Below, one piece after another: positions 34,351 through 42,821 of a stretch of 64,000 bases of DNA (position 1 is the first letter of the stretch; each line of letters starts with the position of its first letter). The notes under the pieces were generated by a model, which saw nothing but the letters and a program-made list of their open reading frames with translations, was not told the DNA's origin and searched no databases. The position numbers and the translations under genes were made by a program. The stretch is from GCA-2732755 sp965228265 (GTDB lineage: Bacteria > Planctomycetota > Phycisphaerae > Phycisphaerales > UBA1924), in the NCBI GenBank assembly GCA_965228265.1, contig OZ245804.1, positions 1,612,001 through 1,676,000 of the forward strand, written 5' to 3'.

Positions 34351-35742
34351 ATGAAGACCAAGGTTCTTTTGTCCGTTGCTGGCCTCGCTGCATGTGGCGC
34401 TGCTGATGCTCAGGTTCGTCCCGAGATTCAGACCGCCGAGTTCTCGGGCCAGGTTCACAAGGCAGTCCGTGCGACCGCCATCACCGGCCTGACTGTTGAC
34501 GGTCAGTACGTCTACGGCCAGACCATCGAGCTCGGCCAGGGCAACACGAACCGCATCACGGGCACCATCGCCTACGACGCGGCTCAGCTCGACGACACTG
34601 ACCTCGACGGTCTCGACATCGACCCGGTTTGTGCTGAGCTCGCTCCGCACAGCCTGACCGGTGCTTCGAGCCGTTACTGGTTCGGTCCCGACTTCTCGTG
34701 GCAGGCTTACGCCGAGGACATCATCCCGGCAGCCGGCACCGAGGGTGGCACGATCACCGAGTTCGTCTTCCTGGGCTCCAACGCTCTGTGCGACGGTGGC
34801 GCTGGTACGACCTCGGAAGTTCTGCAGGTCGTTCTCGAGTCGTGGGAAGGTTTCGATAACTTCCCCGATCTCGACGGCAGCGACGGTGAGTTCGGCGATA
34901 CCCCGGATGGCCTCGGCTTCCCGGCTTCGCAGAGCGACACCGACGGCGACACGCTCGTCGACGAGTTCCTCGGCGGCATCATCCTGACCTACGCCGACAC
35001 CGACACCGATGGCGACACCGTGCCCGACGAGCAGCTCTCTGCTGGTGCTGCCGGTTACGGCATCTTCTACGCCACGGGTCTTGACACCCTCGCCACTCCG
35101 CTGACGTCGAACCTCGACATGTGGGCCGGCGGCAACGCTGGTACCGATGGTCGTCCCGACGGCGGCGTCCGCCTGCTGTGGACCCGCGGCGACGGCGGCG
35201 ATGGTCTTGGCCCGCTCAACGGCGGTCTGTACCCCTCCAGCAAGGCTGCGTCCATGCTCTGGGGCACCCTGGCCATGCAGGGTGGCGCCGGCGGCTGCGC
35301 TCCGACCTTCGATCCCGCCGGCTTCGGCGCTGGCGACAGCGACGGCACCGTCTGGGGCGAGGGTGAGGACGTCTGTGGTGACGGCCTCGGCGGCTGGTCG
35401 GTCGGTGCTCCGTCCGGCAACGAAGCTGTCGACGAGCAGTACGACACCACCTTCGATATCGCTGACTGGGCTGGCGGCTTCGTGCCCGACTTCCCCAACG
35501 CTCTCGGTATCGCCTTCCGCATCAACGTTGTTGGTGGCACGCCTCCCGAGGACTGCTGCGATGCGAACGCCGACGGCGCTTGCACCCCGGCTGACTTCTC
35601 GGCTTGGGTTGCCGCGTTCAACTCGTCTGGCGCCCGTTGCGACGTCAACCAGGACGGCAACTGCACCCCGGCTGACTTCTCGGCTTGGGTTGCCGCGTTC
35701 AACGCCAGCACCGGTGGTGCTCCGCTTACCTGCACGTTCTAA
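34351..35742 (+). CDS. Secreted protein with double GC-type dockerin domain (copy 1)
   Basis: A 463-residue exported protein. Signal peptide MKTKVLLSVAGLAACGAADA. The body (about 25-405) is acidic and glycine-rich, with many D-x-D-G-D stretches (SDTDGDTLVDEF, DTDTDGDTVPDEQL) resembling calcium loops; I cannot name its fold. The C-terminus holds two copies of a cysteine-framed EF-like unit (CDANADGACTPADFSAWVAA and CDVNQDGNCTPADFSAWVAA), the 'GC-type dockerin' known from Phycisphaerales, thought to anchor proteins outside the cell. Codon choice favours GCT, GGT and TCG/ACC mixtures unlike its neighbours, suggesting high expression. A strong promoter, leader and terminator flank it. A paralogue follows in tandem. 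Confidence 0.85.
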   Translation: MKTKVLLSVAGLAACGAADAQVRPEIQTAEFSGQVHKAVRATAITGLTVDGQYVYGQTIELGQGNTNRITGTIAYDAAQLDDTDLDGLDIDPVCAELAPHSLTGASSRYWFGPDFSWQAYAEDIIPAAGTEGGTITEFVFLGSNALCDGGAGTTSEVLQVVLESWEGFDNFPDLDGSDGEFGDTPDGLGFPASQSDTDGDTLVDEFLGGIILTYADTDTDGDTVPDEQLSAGAAGYGIFYATGLDTLATPLTSNLDMWAGGNAGTDGRPDGGVRLLWTRGDGGDGLGPLNGGLYPSSKAASMLWGTLAMQGGAGGCAPTFDPAGFGAGDSDGTVWGEGEDVCGDGLGGWSVGAPSGNEAVDEQYDTTFDIADWAGGFVPDFPNALGIAFRINVVGGTPPEDCCDANADGACTPADFSAWVAAFNSSGARCDVNQDGNCTPADFSAWVAAFNASTGGAPLTCTF

Positions 35743-35783
35743 TCTGATTTGAAGCGGATCTGTCCGCTTTGATACAAACACAT

Positions 35784-35821
35784 CGCCGGCCCCGTCTTCG
35801 GACGGGGCCGGTGCTTTTTTT
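35784..35821 (+). terminator. Rho-independent terminator after dockerin gene copy 1
   Basis: A 12-bp GC-rich stem starting GCCGGCCCCGTC with a TTCG tetraloop is followed by seven T (35815-35821). Confidence 0.95.
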
Positions 35822-35838
35822 GACCCGTTCGGGGTGCC

Positions 35839-35846
35839 TGTATACA
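35839..35846 (+). promoter_or_regulatory. TGTATACA palindrome, probable -10 region of dockerin gene copy 2
   Basis: TGTATACA lies 18 bp after the upstream terminator and about 190 nt before ATG 36036. The 36-bp palindrome-free stretch upstream shows no convincing -35. The same octamer precedes both methylmalonyl-CoA mutase genes. The rest of the 35822-36035 gap shows no gene and forms a probable ~185-nt leader. Confidence 0.4.
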
Positions 35847-36035
35847 TCCGGCTCGGAAAGTCCACATTTCTGATCATCTTTGGAACCGCGTGTGGCGTTG
35901 GGCGGATATAGGACCGCAGCCGCCGTTCGTGCGGCGAAGGGCCTCGGGCGTTCAGTCGTGAGGCTCGACGTAAACAGAAGTCAGTTGATTTTCCATATTC
36001 GCTTGTGGGTTGTTTCCAACGAAAGGGAGAACGCG

Positions 36036-37415
36036 ATGAAGACAGGATGTGTGTGGCTGGTTGCAGGCCTCGCGGTGAGCGGTGCGTGCGATGCGCAGGT
36101 CAAGGCCGATCTGCAGATGACCGAGTTCTCGGGCGAGGTCCACAGGGCGATCCGTGCGATGGCGATCATCGGGATGACCGTCGACGGGCAGTACGTGTAC
36201 GGTGAGACCATCGAGCTGGGTCAGGGCAATGCGAACCGGGGCGGCAACTGCGGGAATGTTGCGTACGACTCGGCGCAGCTGGCCGACACCGACGGTGACG
36301 GGTTCTGCCTCGATCCTGTTTGCGGCGATACCGCGCCGCACTCGGGCACGGTTCCTTCGTCGCGGTATGCGCTCGGTGTGAGCCTGCAGTCCTGGGCCGA
36401 GGACATCATCCCCGATGCGGGCAAAGAGGGCGGCACGGTGAGCGAGCTGGTGCTCGCTGCTTCGCGGCCTCTGTGCGATGGCGGCGCGGGCACCACATCG
36501 GAGGTGCTGCAGATCGTGCTCGAGTCGTGGGAGGGGTTTGACAACTTCCCGGATCTGGACGGCAGTGACGGATTCGATACCGATGCCGACGGCCTAGGTT
36601 TCCCCGCTTCGCGGAGTGATAACGACGGCGACACGTTCATCGATGAGTTCCTCGGCGGCGTGATCCTGACGTACGCCAACACGGACACCGACGGCGACAC
36701 CGTGCCTGACGAGATGCTCTCGTCTGGTGCGGGCGGGTATGGCCTGTGGCAGGCGACCGGGCTCGAGGGCTTGAATGTCCCGCTCACGAGCAACCTGGAT
36801 CTGTGGGACGGCGGCAACGCCGGCACGGATGGTCGCGGTGATGGCGGTGTGCGTGTGCTCTGGACGCGTGGCGACGGCGGCGACGGGATGGGGCCCTTGA
36901 CGGGCGGTTTCTATCCTGCCAGCCGGGTGACGCAGATGTTCTGGGGCACGCTGGCGATGGAGGCACCGGGCAATGCGTGCCCTTACGCGGGCGATCCCGG
37001 GTTTGGTGTCGGCGATTCCGACGGCACGATCTGGGGTGAGGGCGAGGACTTCTGCGGCGACGGTTTCCCGGCGTGGTCGGACGGCGCTCCGAGCGGGAAT
37101 ATCGCGGTCGATGATCAGTTCGATGTGACTCACGACATCGCCGACTTCAATGGTGCCGTGACTGATTTCGTGTCGCTCGGTGTGATGTTCCGGATCAGTG
37201 TTGCTGATGCGGGCGGCGGGGATGATTGCTGCGATGCCAATAACGACGGCGCCTGCTCGCCGGCGGACTTCTCGGCGTGGGTCGCGGCGTTCAACTCGAA
37301 CGGGCCTCGCTGCGATGTGAACCAGGACGGCTCGTGCACGCCGGCGGACTTCTCGGCTTGGGTTGCGGCGTTCAACGCGAGCACCTCTGGCAACCCGCAG
37401 TTTTGCACGTTCTAA
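36036..37415 (+). CDS. Secreted protein with double GC-type dockerin domain (copy 2)
   Basis: A 459-residue tandem paralogue of the preceding gene, similar along its whole length (for example TEFSGEVHRAIRAMAIIGMT versus AEFSGQVHKAVRATAITGLT; LESWEGFDNFPDLDGSDG in both). Signal peptide MKTGCVWLVAGLAVSGACDA. The C-terminus has two dockerin units (CDANNDGACSPADFSAWVAA, CDVNQDGSCTPADFSAWVAA). It differs in extra cysteines near residues 70-95 (GNCGN, GFCLDPVC), which may form an added disulfide. ATG 36036 has AAAGGGAGA upstream. Function unknown; likely surface-displayed or secreted. It has its own promoter and terminator. Confidence 0.85.
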   Translation: MKTGCVWLVAGLAVSGACDAQVKADLQMTEFSGEVHRAIRAMAIIGMTVDGQYVYGETIELGQGNANRGGNCGNVAYDSAQLADTDGDGFCLDPVCGDTAPHSGTVPSSRYALGVSLQSWAEDIIPDAGKEGGTVSELVLAASRPLCDGGAGTTSEVLQIVLESWEGFDNFPDLDGSDGFDTDADGLGFPASRSDNDGDTFIDEFLGGVILTYANTDTDGDTVPDEMLSSGAGGYGLWQATGLEGLNVPLTSNLDLWDGGNAGTDGRGDGGVRVLWTRGDGGDGMGPLTGGFYPASRVTQMFWGTLAMEAPGNACPYAGDPGFGVGDSDGTIWGEGEDFCGDGFPAWSDGAPSGNIAVDDQFDVTHDIADFNGAVTDFVSLGVMFRISVADAGGGDDCCDANNDGACSPADFSAWVAAFNSNGPRCDVNQDGSCTPADFSAWVAAFNASTSGNPQFCTF

Positions 37416-37438
37416 ATCGATACACACTCAATTGAGAC

Positions 37439-37474
37439 AAGCGGCCTCTTCTGTGGAAGGGGCCGCTTTCGTTT
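37439..37474 (+). terminator. Rho-independent terminator after dockerin gene copy 2
   Basis: A stem formed by AGCGGCC...TCTT and AAGG...GGCCGCT (37440-37467) is followed by TTTCGTTT. The loop is CTGTGG. Confidence 0.8.
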
Positions 37475-37493
37475 GCATTGCGTGAGTTGTGGC

Positions 37494-37886
37494 TCAGTAT
37501 CGCGGCAGCGAGGTGTCGATGTCTCGTGCCCAGAGGTCGATGCCGCCGGCGACGGAGTAGACGTTGGCAAAGCCCATTCGGCGGAGTGCGAGCGTCGCCA
37601 TGAGCGAGCGTCTGCCCGAGTGGCAGATGATCGCGGTGGGGGTGTCCTTGCCCTGCGGGAGCTCGTCGGCGAAGTCCTGGGGCTCGTTCATCATTTTGCC
37701 GAGGGGGATGTGGAGGGCGCCGTTGATGCTGACGGTTTTGAGTTCGTCGTCTTCTCGGCAGTCGACGAGGACGAGGCCGTCGTTGGCTTTGAGGCGTTCG
37801 TTGACGACGCGAGGGGTGAGTTCCTCGGCGTCACGGAAGTTGTAGCCTTCGGGGAGGCCGTTGGTGTCGATCGGTGCGTCACTCAT
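37494..37886 (-). CDS. Rhodanese-like domain protein
   Basis: A 130-residue single rhodanese domain. Active-site loop CHSGRRS (Cys about residue 90) in TAIICHSGRRSLMATLALRR, plus VLVDCREDDELKTVSINGAL and VYSVAGGIDLWARDID, which are the standard strands. Single-domain rhodaneses transfer sulfane sulfur between thiols. Its ATG overlaps the stop of the upstream lipoprotein gene by 8 nt, so the two are probably co-translated. Confidence 0.88.
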   Translation of the reverse strand: MSDAPIDTNGLPEGYNFRDAEELTPRVVNERLKANDGLVLVDCREDDELKTVSINGALHIPLGKMMNEPQDFADELPQGKDTPTAIICHSGRRSLMATLALRRMGFANVYSVAGGIDLWARDIDTSLPRY

Positions 37887-38472
37887 CGGTGGCGTTCTCG
37901 TTGGATTGGTTGATGTCGTTGAGTTCGGCGCGGGTCAGCGCGATGACGCCCGGGGTCAGCTTCGACGGCTTGGGGCTGGTGCGGCCCTTGATCTCTTTGG
38001 GCGAGCTTGTGGTTTCCCAGGGGCCGTCGATGATGAGAGTGGGGACGAGCCACGCGGTTTCGACGACGTTCCAAGCGGGGATGACGATGAAGTCGTACCA
38101 GAGGTCGAGTGCGGTGGGGTCGCTCTGTTCGAGGACGGTTTCCATCGTGGGGAACTCGCCGCGCTGACGGGCGTGCACATCGCGTGTCACGATGGGGAGC
38201 GTGTTGTGCGGGTGGTGGTATGTGTTGTCGATGGGGACGCGGAACTCGATGGATTCGAAATTGGATCGGTCGAGCCCGGCGAGGCTTGGGCCGTCGCCCG
38301 GGATATTGCTGCTGTCGGTCGAGCCGATGAAGCCATCGCGGGTGTCTGGCATCGTGGGCGGGAGGGCCTTCATGGGGACGGTCTCGCCGATGGTCAGGCG
38401 GAGGTTGTCTTCGACGGCGCATCCGCCGAGCAGGGCGGAGCTCAGAACGACAAAGCAGCAAGCGGTTTTCAT
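37879..38472 (-). CDS. Hypothetical lipoprotein
   Basis: A 197-residue protein with a lipoprotein signal (MKTACCFVVLSSALLGGCAV; lipobox LGGC). The rest is hydrophilic with one more hydrophobic stretch near IVIPAWNVVETAWLVPTLII; no family recognised. On the minus strand TACAAT ends 6 nt before ATG 38472 and no ribosome site is present, so it is probably leaderless. It overlaps the rhodanese gene and lies 4 nt after the recX stop; all three point leftward. Confidence 0.7.
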   Translation of the reverse strand: MKTACCFVVLSSALLGGCAVEDNLRLTIGETVPMKALPPTMPDTRDGFIGSTDSSNIPGDGPSLAGLDRSNFESIEFRVPIDNTYHHPHNTLPIVTRDVHARQRGEFPTMETVLEQSDPTALDLWYDFIVIPAWNVVETAWLVPTLIIDGPWETTSSPKEIKGRTSPKPSKLTPGVIALTRAELNDINQSNENATDE

Positions 38473-38476
38473 GCGA

Positions 38477-39229
38477 TCATTGTAGATCGTTGTCGGCGGG
38501 TGCGGAGAGGGCGGTCTCGGTGGCCCGACTGGCCTCGTCGTGGTCGAATCCGCGGCGGACGAGGAAGCCGTAGAGACGCCTGCGTGCGACCTTCGGGTCG
38601 AGGTTGAGCAGTCGCGGGGCTCGTTTCCGGGCGAGGACGAGAGCGGCGTCGGGGTTGGCCAGTTCGCTGGCGGCGGCCTGCGCGGCACGCTTGGCGAGGG
38701 AGGCCTCGATGCCCTTGTCGCGGAGCTTGTTCTCGATGCCACGCTGACCCAGCTTGCCCGAGCGGGCGAGGTCCTCGGCGAGTCGTTCGGCGAGGGCTTC
38801 GTCGTCGATGAGCTTGAGATCGGCGAGCCGGGCGGCGGCGGCCTGGGCGTCGGCGGCCTCGTGCCCGGACTGCTTGAGCTTCTGCACGAGCTTGAACGCC
38901 GAACGCTGGCGCGAGGTCGTCAGGTGCAGGGCATGCTGGTAGGCGGCGTAGAGCTTGGCGGCGTCGTAGATCTTGTCGGCGAGCTCCTGGGTCCACTCGT
39001 CGCCTTCGCGCAGGCCGACTTCCATGGCCCAGTTCGTCTCGACGCGGGCCACACGGGTCTTGCCGACGTAGACGCCCATGACGCGGCCTTCGGTGTCGGC
39101 GGCCTTGAGGGCGGTGATCGTCTTGCCCGGCTCGGGGCGGACGAGCCCGGAGGGCACCGGCGCGAGTGTGCGCGAGACTGGGGGCTTCTTCCGGCGGGCG
39201 GGCGTGCTGGTTGGTTTCGGTGCGGGCAT
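38477..39229 (-). CDS. recX: RecX-family regulatory protein
   Basis: A 250-residue protein. The N-terminal ~85 residues are basic and beta-rich; the rest is a string of three-helix RecX repeats: AYQHALHLTTSRQRSAFKLV, LADLKLIDDEALAERLAEDL, GQRGIENKLRDKGIEASLAK and RRRLYGFLVRRGFDHDEASR. RecX modulates RecA filaments; recA is not in the window. The start ATG 39229 is 5 nt after TACACT on the minus strand with no ribosome site. It diverges from hbd. Confidence 0.85.
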   Translation of the reverse strand: MPAPKPTSTPARRKKPPVSRTLAPVPSGLVRPEPGKTITALKAADTEGRVMGVYVGKTRVARVETNWAMEVGLREGDEWTQELADKIYDAAKLYAAYQHALHLTTSRQRSAFKLVQKLKQSGHEAADAQAAAARLADLKLIDDEALAERLAEDLARSGKLGQRGIENKLRDKGIEASLAKRAAQAAASELANPDAALVLARKRAPRLLNLDPKVARRRLYGFLVRRGFDHDEASRATETALSAPADNDLQ

Positions 39230-39299
39230 CGGGGAGTGTATACCGCTGCGGTCCTATGCTCGAACGGGCGACGAAAGGCCCGCCAGCGAAGGAGCAGTT

Positions 39300-40151
39300 A
39301 TGAGCCAGATCAAGCGTGTCGGAGTGGTCGGATCGGGTCAGATGGGCGGGGGCATCGCCCAGGTCGCGGCGGTGAGCGGCTTCGAGACCGTGGTCATGGA
39401 CACGAGCGCCGACGCGGTGGCGCGGTGCGAGGCCACCCACGACAAGCTCCTGGCCCGTGCGGTCGAGAAGGGCAAGATGACCGAAGACGACGTGAAGGCG
39501 GCCAAGGGGCGTCTGACGTACGTGACCGACATCAAGAGCCTGTCCGAGTCGGACATCGTGATCGAGGCGGTGGTCGAGAACGCGGAGGTGAAGAAGTCGA
39601 TCTTCAAGCAGCTCGCGGACATGCTTAAGGGTGATCAGATCCTGGCGAGCAACACGAGCTCGATCAGCATCACGGAGATCGCAGCGGCGACGGACTGCCC
39701 CGAGCGGGTGATCGGGATGCACTTCTTCTTCCCGGTGCCGGTGATGAAGCTGGTCGAGGTGATCAATGGTCTTGCGACAGACGAGCAGGTGACCGGGCGC
39801 GTGATTGCGCTAGCCGAGGCGATGGGCAAGATGGCGCTGCCCGCCAACGACCGGGCGGGGTTTATCTCGAACCGCGTGCTGATGCCCATGATCAACGAGG
39901 CGTTTTATGCGTGGATGGAGGGCGTGGCCGAGCCCAAGGACATCGACGGGATCATGAAGCTCGGGTGCAACCATCCGATGGGGCCCTTGGAGCTTGCGGA
40001 CTTCATCGGTCTGGACACGTGTGCCCACATCATGAACGTGCTCGCCGACGGCCTGCACTCTGAGCGCTACCGCCCCTGCCCGAAGCTCGATCAGCTCGTG
40101 GTGGCGGGCCGGATGGGTCGCAAGAGCGGGCGGGGTGTGTACGAGTATTGA
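39300..40151 (+). CDS. hbd: 3-hydroxybutyryl-CoA (3-hydroxyacyl-CoA) dehydrogenase
   Basis: A 283-residue NAD-dependent dehydrogenase. The N-terminal Rossmann motif is VGVVGSGQMGGGIAQVAAVS; the catalytic Ser/Asn and His/Glu regions are SNTSSISITEIAA and VIGMHFFFPVPVMKLVEVIN; the C-terminal domain has GFISNRVLMPMINEAFYAWM, LGCNHPMGPLELADFIGLDT and the closing GRMGRKSGRGVYEY. It interconverts 3-hydroxyacyl-CoA and 3-oxoacyl-CoA in fatty acid or butyrate-type metabolism. GAAGGAG precedes ATG 39300. The last 93 bp are duplicated at 41573-41665. With the mutase genes it suggests CoA-thioester catabolism in this region (inference). Confidence 0.93.
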   Translation: MSQIKRVGVVGSGQMGGGIAQVAAVSGFETVVMDTSADAVARCEATHDKLLARAVEKGKMTEDDVKAAKGRLTYVTDIKSLSESDIVIEAVVENAEVKKSIFKQLADMLKGDQILASNTSSISITEIAAATDCPERVIGMHFFFPVPVMKLVEVINGLATDEQVTGRVIALAEAMGKMALPANDRAGFISNRVLMPMINEAFYAWMEGVAEPKDIDGIMKLGCNHPMGPLELADFIGLDTCAHIMNVLADGLHSERYRPCPKLDQLVVAGRMGRKSGRGVYEY

Positions 40152-40172
40152 GAAATTGGTAAGCTCACCCAG

Positions 40173-41450
40173 ATGCGCCATTGGAAGTTGGTAGTCGCAG
40201 TTCTTGTTGTACTCGTCCTCTTGGGGATGGGCTGGGCTGCCAATGTACTTCTGTGGTTCGGCCCCGACATCACGCCGAAGGATCACGCGCTCGAGTTGCG
40301 GAAGCTTCAGGCTGCGTCAGGCGGGTTGTCCACCGATGACATGAGGGCGCACAATCAGTTGTCTCTCATCACGCAGAAGATTTCTGCTGTGCTCAAGAGT
40401 GGTTTGAGTGAGCCAAAATATGATTCTCTAGAAGCACGATCTGCAGAGGAACGAGAGCAGGTCAGGGCATGGGTTGCTGCCCTCGAAAACGTGGGTCTCT
40501 ATGAGGACTTTCATCAACTCGGGCAGATCCCCGGATATGTCTATCCCTGGGCGGGCGTTCGTCTCATAGACAATGTATTCACGGATGAGTTGCCGGCTAT
40601 TCGGAGGATGACGCGGGCTGGCTGGTACCGAGCGTTTGAAATGCTCGAATCAAATAAGACTCAACAAGCGGTCGAGATCATTCGTGATCAGGTGAAAGTG
40701 GCATCGCTTTATCTGTCGCAACCGGTCGCGGTGCATCGCTTGACTGGACATGCCATACTTGCACACGCGATCTCGACGACGATTCGTATGCTTCGGTATG
40801 ATTTGGCAAGGGAAGAGATTGCTGAGCTGTCTTCGATCTTTGGGCAGATGGGCATCCCTCCCATGCAGGTGGTCTTTGACGGTGAATTGTTGATGGGAGA
40901 GGAGGCGATAGCTTCAACCTTTCAACAGAACGTCACGCTCAAGATCATGAGCCGTGGAGCGTTGGCGGCAAGGCTCAACTCGGCGCACGCTCAGGCGAGA
41001 GTGTGGGCGTCAAAGAGTCCGAACGAGCGATTGGCAGATCCGATCAATTTGCCAGAAACAAGGTGGTATGAATCTTCGGCGGAAATTCTGATGCCCGCAT
41101 ATGAGGTGCTCGTCCAGTCAAACGACCAGATCACGTGCCGGCTCGCGGGCTTGCGAGTCGTGCTTGCGATCGAGTTATACCGCGCGGACCACGGCTCGCT
41201 GCCAACGAGTCTGAGCGATCTTGTTCCCGGCCATCTCGCTGAGATGATCCCGGACCACTATGCCGACTCTGTAGCGGATTTTGGTTACAGAATCGTGGAG
41301 GATCTCGAGACGTACCCGGAAGGGTATATTCTCTACACGGTCGGTTTTGACGGAATCGACGACGGCGGGGTGCCCGATTCTATGAAGCCACACGCTTCGT
41401 TGACTCCAGATTCACCAGGCTCGGACTTCATACTGAACGTCTCTCAATAG
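40173..41450 (+). CDS. Membrane-anchored protein with pseudopilin-like C-terminal domain (array member 1)
   Basis: A 425-residue protein with an N-terminal TM helix (VVAVLVVLVLLGMGWAANVL), a ~290-residue helical domain and a C-terminal ~95-residue unit: VVLAIELYRADHGSLPTSLS, DLVPGHL and YILYTVGFDGIDDGG. That unit has the order seen in GspG major pseudopilins (helix, G-x-L/Y-P-x-S-L, D-P, YS-G-x-D-D-x-G-G) but sits at the C-terminus of a larger protein with no prepilin cleavage site. Start ATG is 7 nt after TAAGCT, with no ribosome site. The codon use is more AT-rich than hbd upstream. Function unknown. Confidence 0.75.
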   Translation: MRHWKLVVAVLVVLVLLGMGWAANVLLWFGPDITPKDHALELRKLQAASGGLSTDDMRAHNQLSLITQKISAVLKSGLSEPKYDSLEARSAEEREQVRAWVAALENVGLYEDFHQLGQIPGYVYPWAGVRLIDNVFTDELPAIRRMTRAGWYRAFEMLESNKTQQAVEIIRDQVKVASLYLSQPVAVHRLTGHAILAHAISTTIRMLRYDLAREEIAELSSIFGQMGIPPMQVVFDGELLMGEEAIASTFQQNVTLKIMSRGALAARLNSAHAQARVWASKSPNERLADPINLPETRWYESSAEILMPAYEVLVQSNDQITCRLAGLRVVLAIELYRADHGSLPTSLSDLVPGHLAEMIPDHYADSVADFGYRIVEDLETYPEGYILYTVGFDGIDDGGVPDSMKPHASLTPDSPGSDFILNVSQ

Positions 41451-41518
41451 ACTGGAACGTATGTGGCCTTGCGGTGTCTTCATCCCCGGGCGATGATGCC
41501 ATGCGCGGAGGGTGCGTC

Positions 41519-41665
41519 ATGATGCGGGAGTGTCACACAGAATTCAGGCCCGGTCGGTTTCGCCCTGTACTTTGAGCGCTACCGCCCCTGCCCGAAGCTG
41601 GATCAGCTCGTGGTGGCGGGCCGGATGGGCCGAAAGAGCGGGCGGGGTGTGTACGAGTATTGAGA
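41519..41665 (+). pseudogene. Duplication scar: array-gene 5' end fused to hbd 3' tail
   Basis: ATG 41519/41522 opens a frame matching the first codons of the next array gene (EFRPGRFRPVL versus QIRPGRFRPVL), and the preceding ~70 bp (GATGATGCC(A/C)(T/C)GCGCGGAGGGTGCG) also match the leader of that gene near 42796-42818. After 17 codons it stops; at 41573 a 93-bp copy of the hbd 3' end begins (40061-40153), with 3 mismatches, out of frame. The remaining 41451-41803 gap holds no gene. Confidence 0.8.
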
Positions 41666-41803
41666 GTTTGATTGTGCTGACGAAGTGCTTGGTGAGGATC
41701 GCAATCTCAAGCGGTATCACCTCACTAAACATCTCAGGGCATGCGAGCGGATGTTGATTGACAGCGTGACATCAAAGCTCTCGTTTGTTACCCTCTTCGC
41801 ATC

Positions 41804-42706
41804 ATGATGCGAAGATTCATTTCTGTGTGTGTTGTGCTTGCCGTGATATCCGTCGTGTTGCCCGCCTGTGAGCGGAGTGCGGTTCATTCGTACGAGAGCG
41901 TGCTTTCATCGATGGCCGACGAATTTCGCGGCGTGACAACGGTGATTGATTCGATCCAGACCCGCGAGGATGCCGAGGGTGCTCGCGATGAAATCGCCCA
42001 GACCGTGTCGGATCTCAAGGCCTTAACCGAGCAGGCCAAGGGGCTTGATGCTGTTCAACCCGAGGATTACGACAATCTTGTTGTTATGGCAAAACCCGCC
42101 GACGAAGCGCAGGTTGCATTGCGCGAGGCGATCACGCGTCTGAGCAACGAGCGCACCCCGGCAGCCGCGGCAATTATTGACGATCTCAGGGCTCTTGATA
42201 ACGCCACGGGGCAGGCGTTGCTTGCGATTGAGAGCCCGACACGCTCAGCCCAGATGGACGCGATGCTCGAAAGAGCGAAGAACCTCGACAAGCCAAGTGC
42301 GCGTGGCGAACCAAAAATTGGCTCGCAGGTCGCGCCTTCCGGGCGTTTCGGGCGAGATCGATCTCCCCGCGGCGGCGGCTTCCAGCCAAAGTCCGTCGAT
42401 GAGTACCGTAAGGAGATGGAACAAGAGCACGGCACAGATCACGTAGTGCTTATCGAGTTCGTCGAGTGGTCGCCCGAGTACGCGCTCGGAGAACTCTCGA
42501 AGGTTGCCAAGCAGCGCCTTGGCGCATCCACGCACGCGGCTCAGGGCGGCAGCAGCGAGGCCCGAATGGTGCTTGCCCCGGTGAGGGGCGATTTGGGCGA
42601 AGTCGGCAAACGCCTGGATATGGGCGAGGTGCTCGAAGCGGACCTCGTTAACCGAATCCTGAAGATCAGATTTGACCCGGCGCGTTACGCCCCTTCTGGC
42701 AACTGA
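41804..42706 (+). CDS. Hypothetical lipoprotein within the paralogue array
   Basis: A 300-residue protein with a lipoprotein signal (VVLAVISVVLPACERS; Cys about residue 22). The mature part is helical, acidic and alanine-rich (DAEGARDEIAQTVSDLKALT; EAQVALREAITRLSNERTPA), consistent with a coiled coil, followed by a flexible glycine/arginine stretch (GRFGRDRSPRGGGFQPKSV) and a C-terminal DHVVLIEFVEWSPEYALGEL segment. No family recognised. It is unlike the array proteins around it. TACCCT lies 9 nt before the first ATG. Confidence 0.7.
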   Translation: MMRRFISVCVVLAVISVVLPACERSAVHSYESVLSSMADEFRGVTTVIDSIQTREDAEGARDEIAQTVSDLKALTEQAKGLDAVQPEDYDNLVVMAKPADEAQVALREAITRLSNERTPAAAAIIDDLRALDNATGQALLAIESPTRSAQMDAMLERAKNLDKPSARGEPKIGSQVAPSGRFGRDRSPRGGGFQPKSVDEYRKEMEQEHGTDHVVLIEFVEWSPEYALGELSKVAKQRLGASTHAAQGGSSEARMVLAPVRGDLGEVGKRLDMGEVLEADLVNRILKIRFDPARYAPSGN

Positions 42707-42821
42707 ACGCTGCTTGCTGTCAATACCCAGATGGACCGCATCATGGCAAGTCGAATGGGATGACTGGCCACTTGCGGTGTCTCCCCACCCGGGCGATGAT
42801 GCCACGCGCGGAGGGTGCGCC

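Noticed and set aside
41512..41757. Short frame across the hbd-tail copy as a gene
   Set aside because: It is out of frame with both parent genes and consists of the duplication junction; treated as a scar.
41789..41803. TACCCT 9 nt before the lipoprotein gene at 41804 (and TACCAT 9 nt before 59088) as leaderless signals
   Set aside because: Spacing is longer than in the clear cases, so these are not counted, though they may still be promoters.
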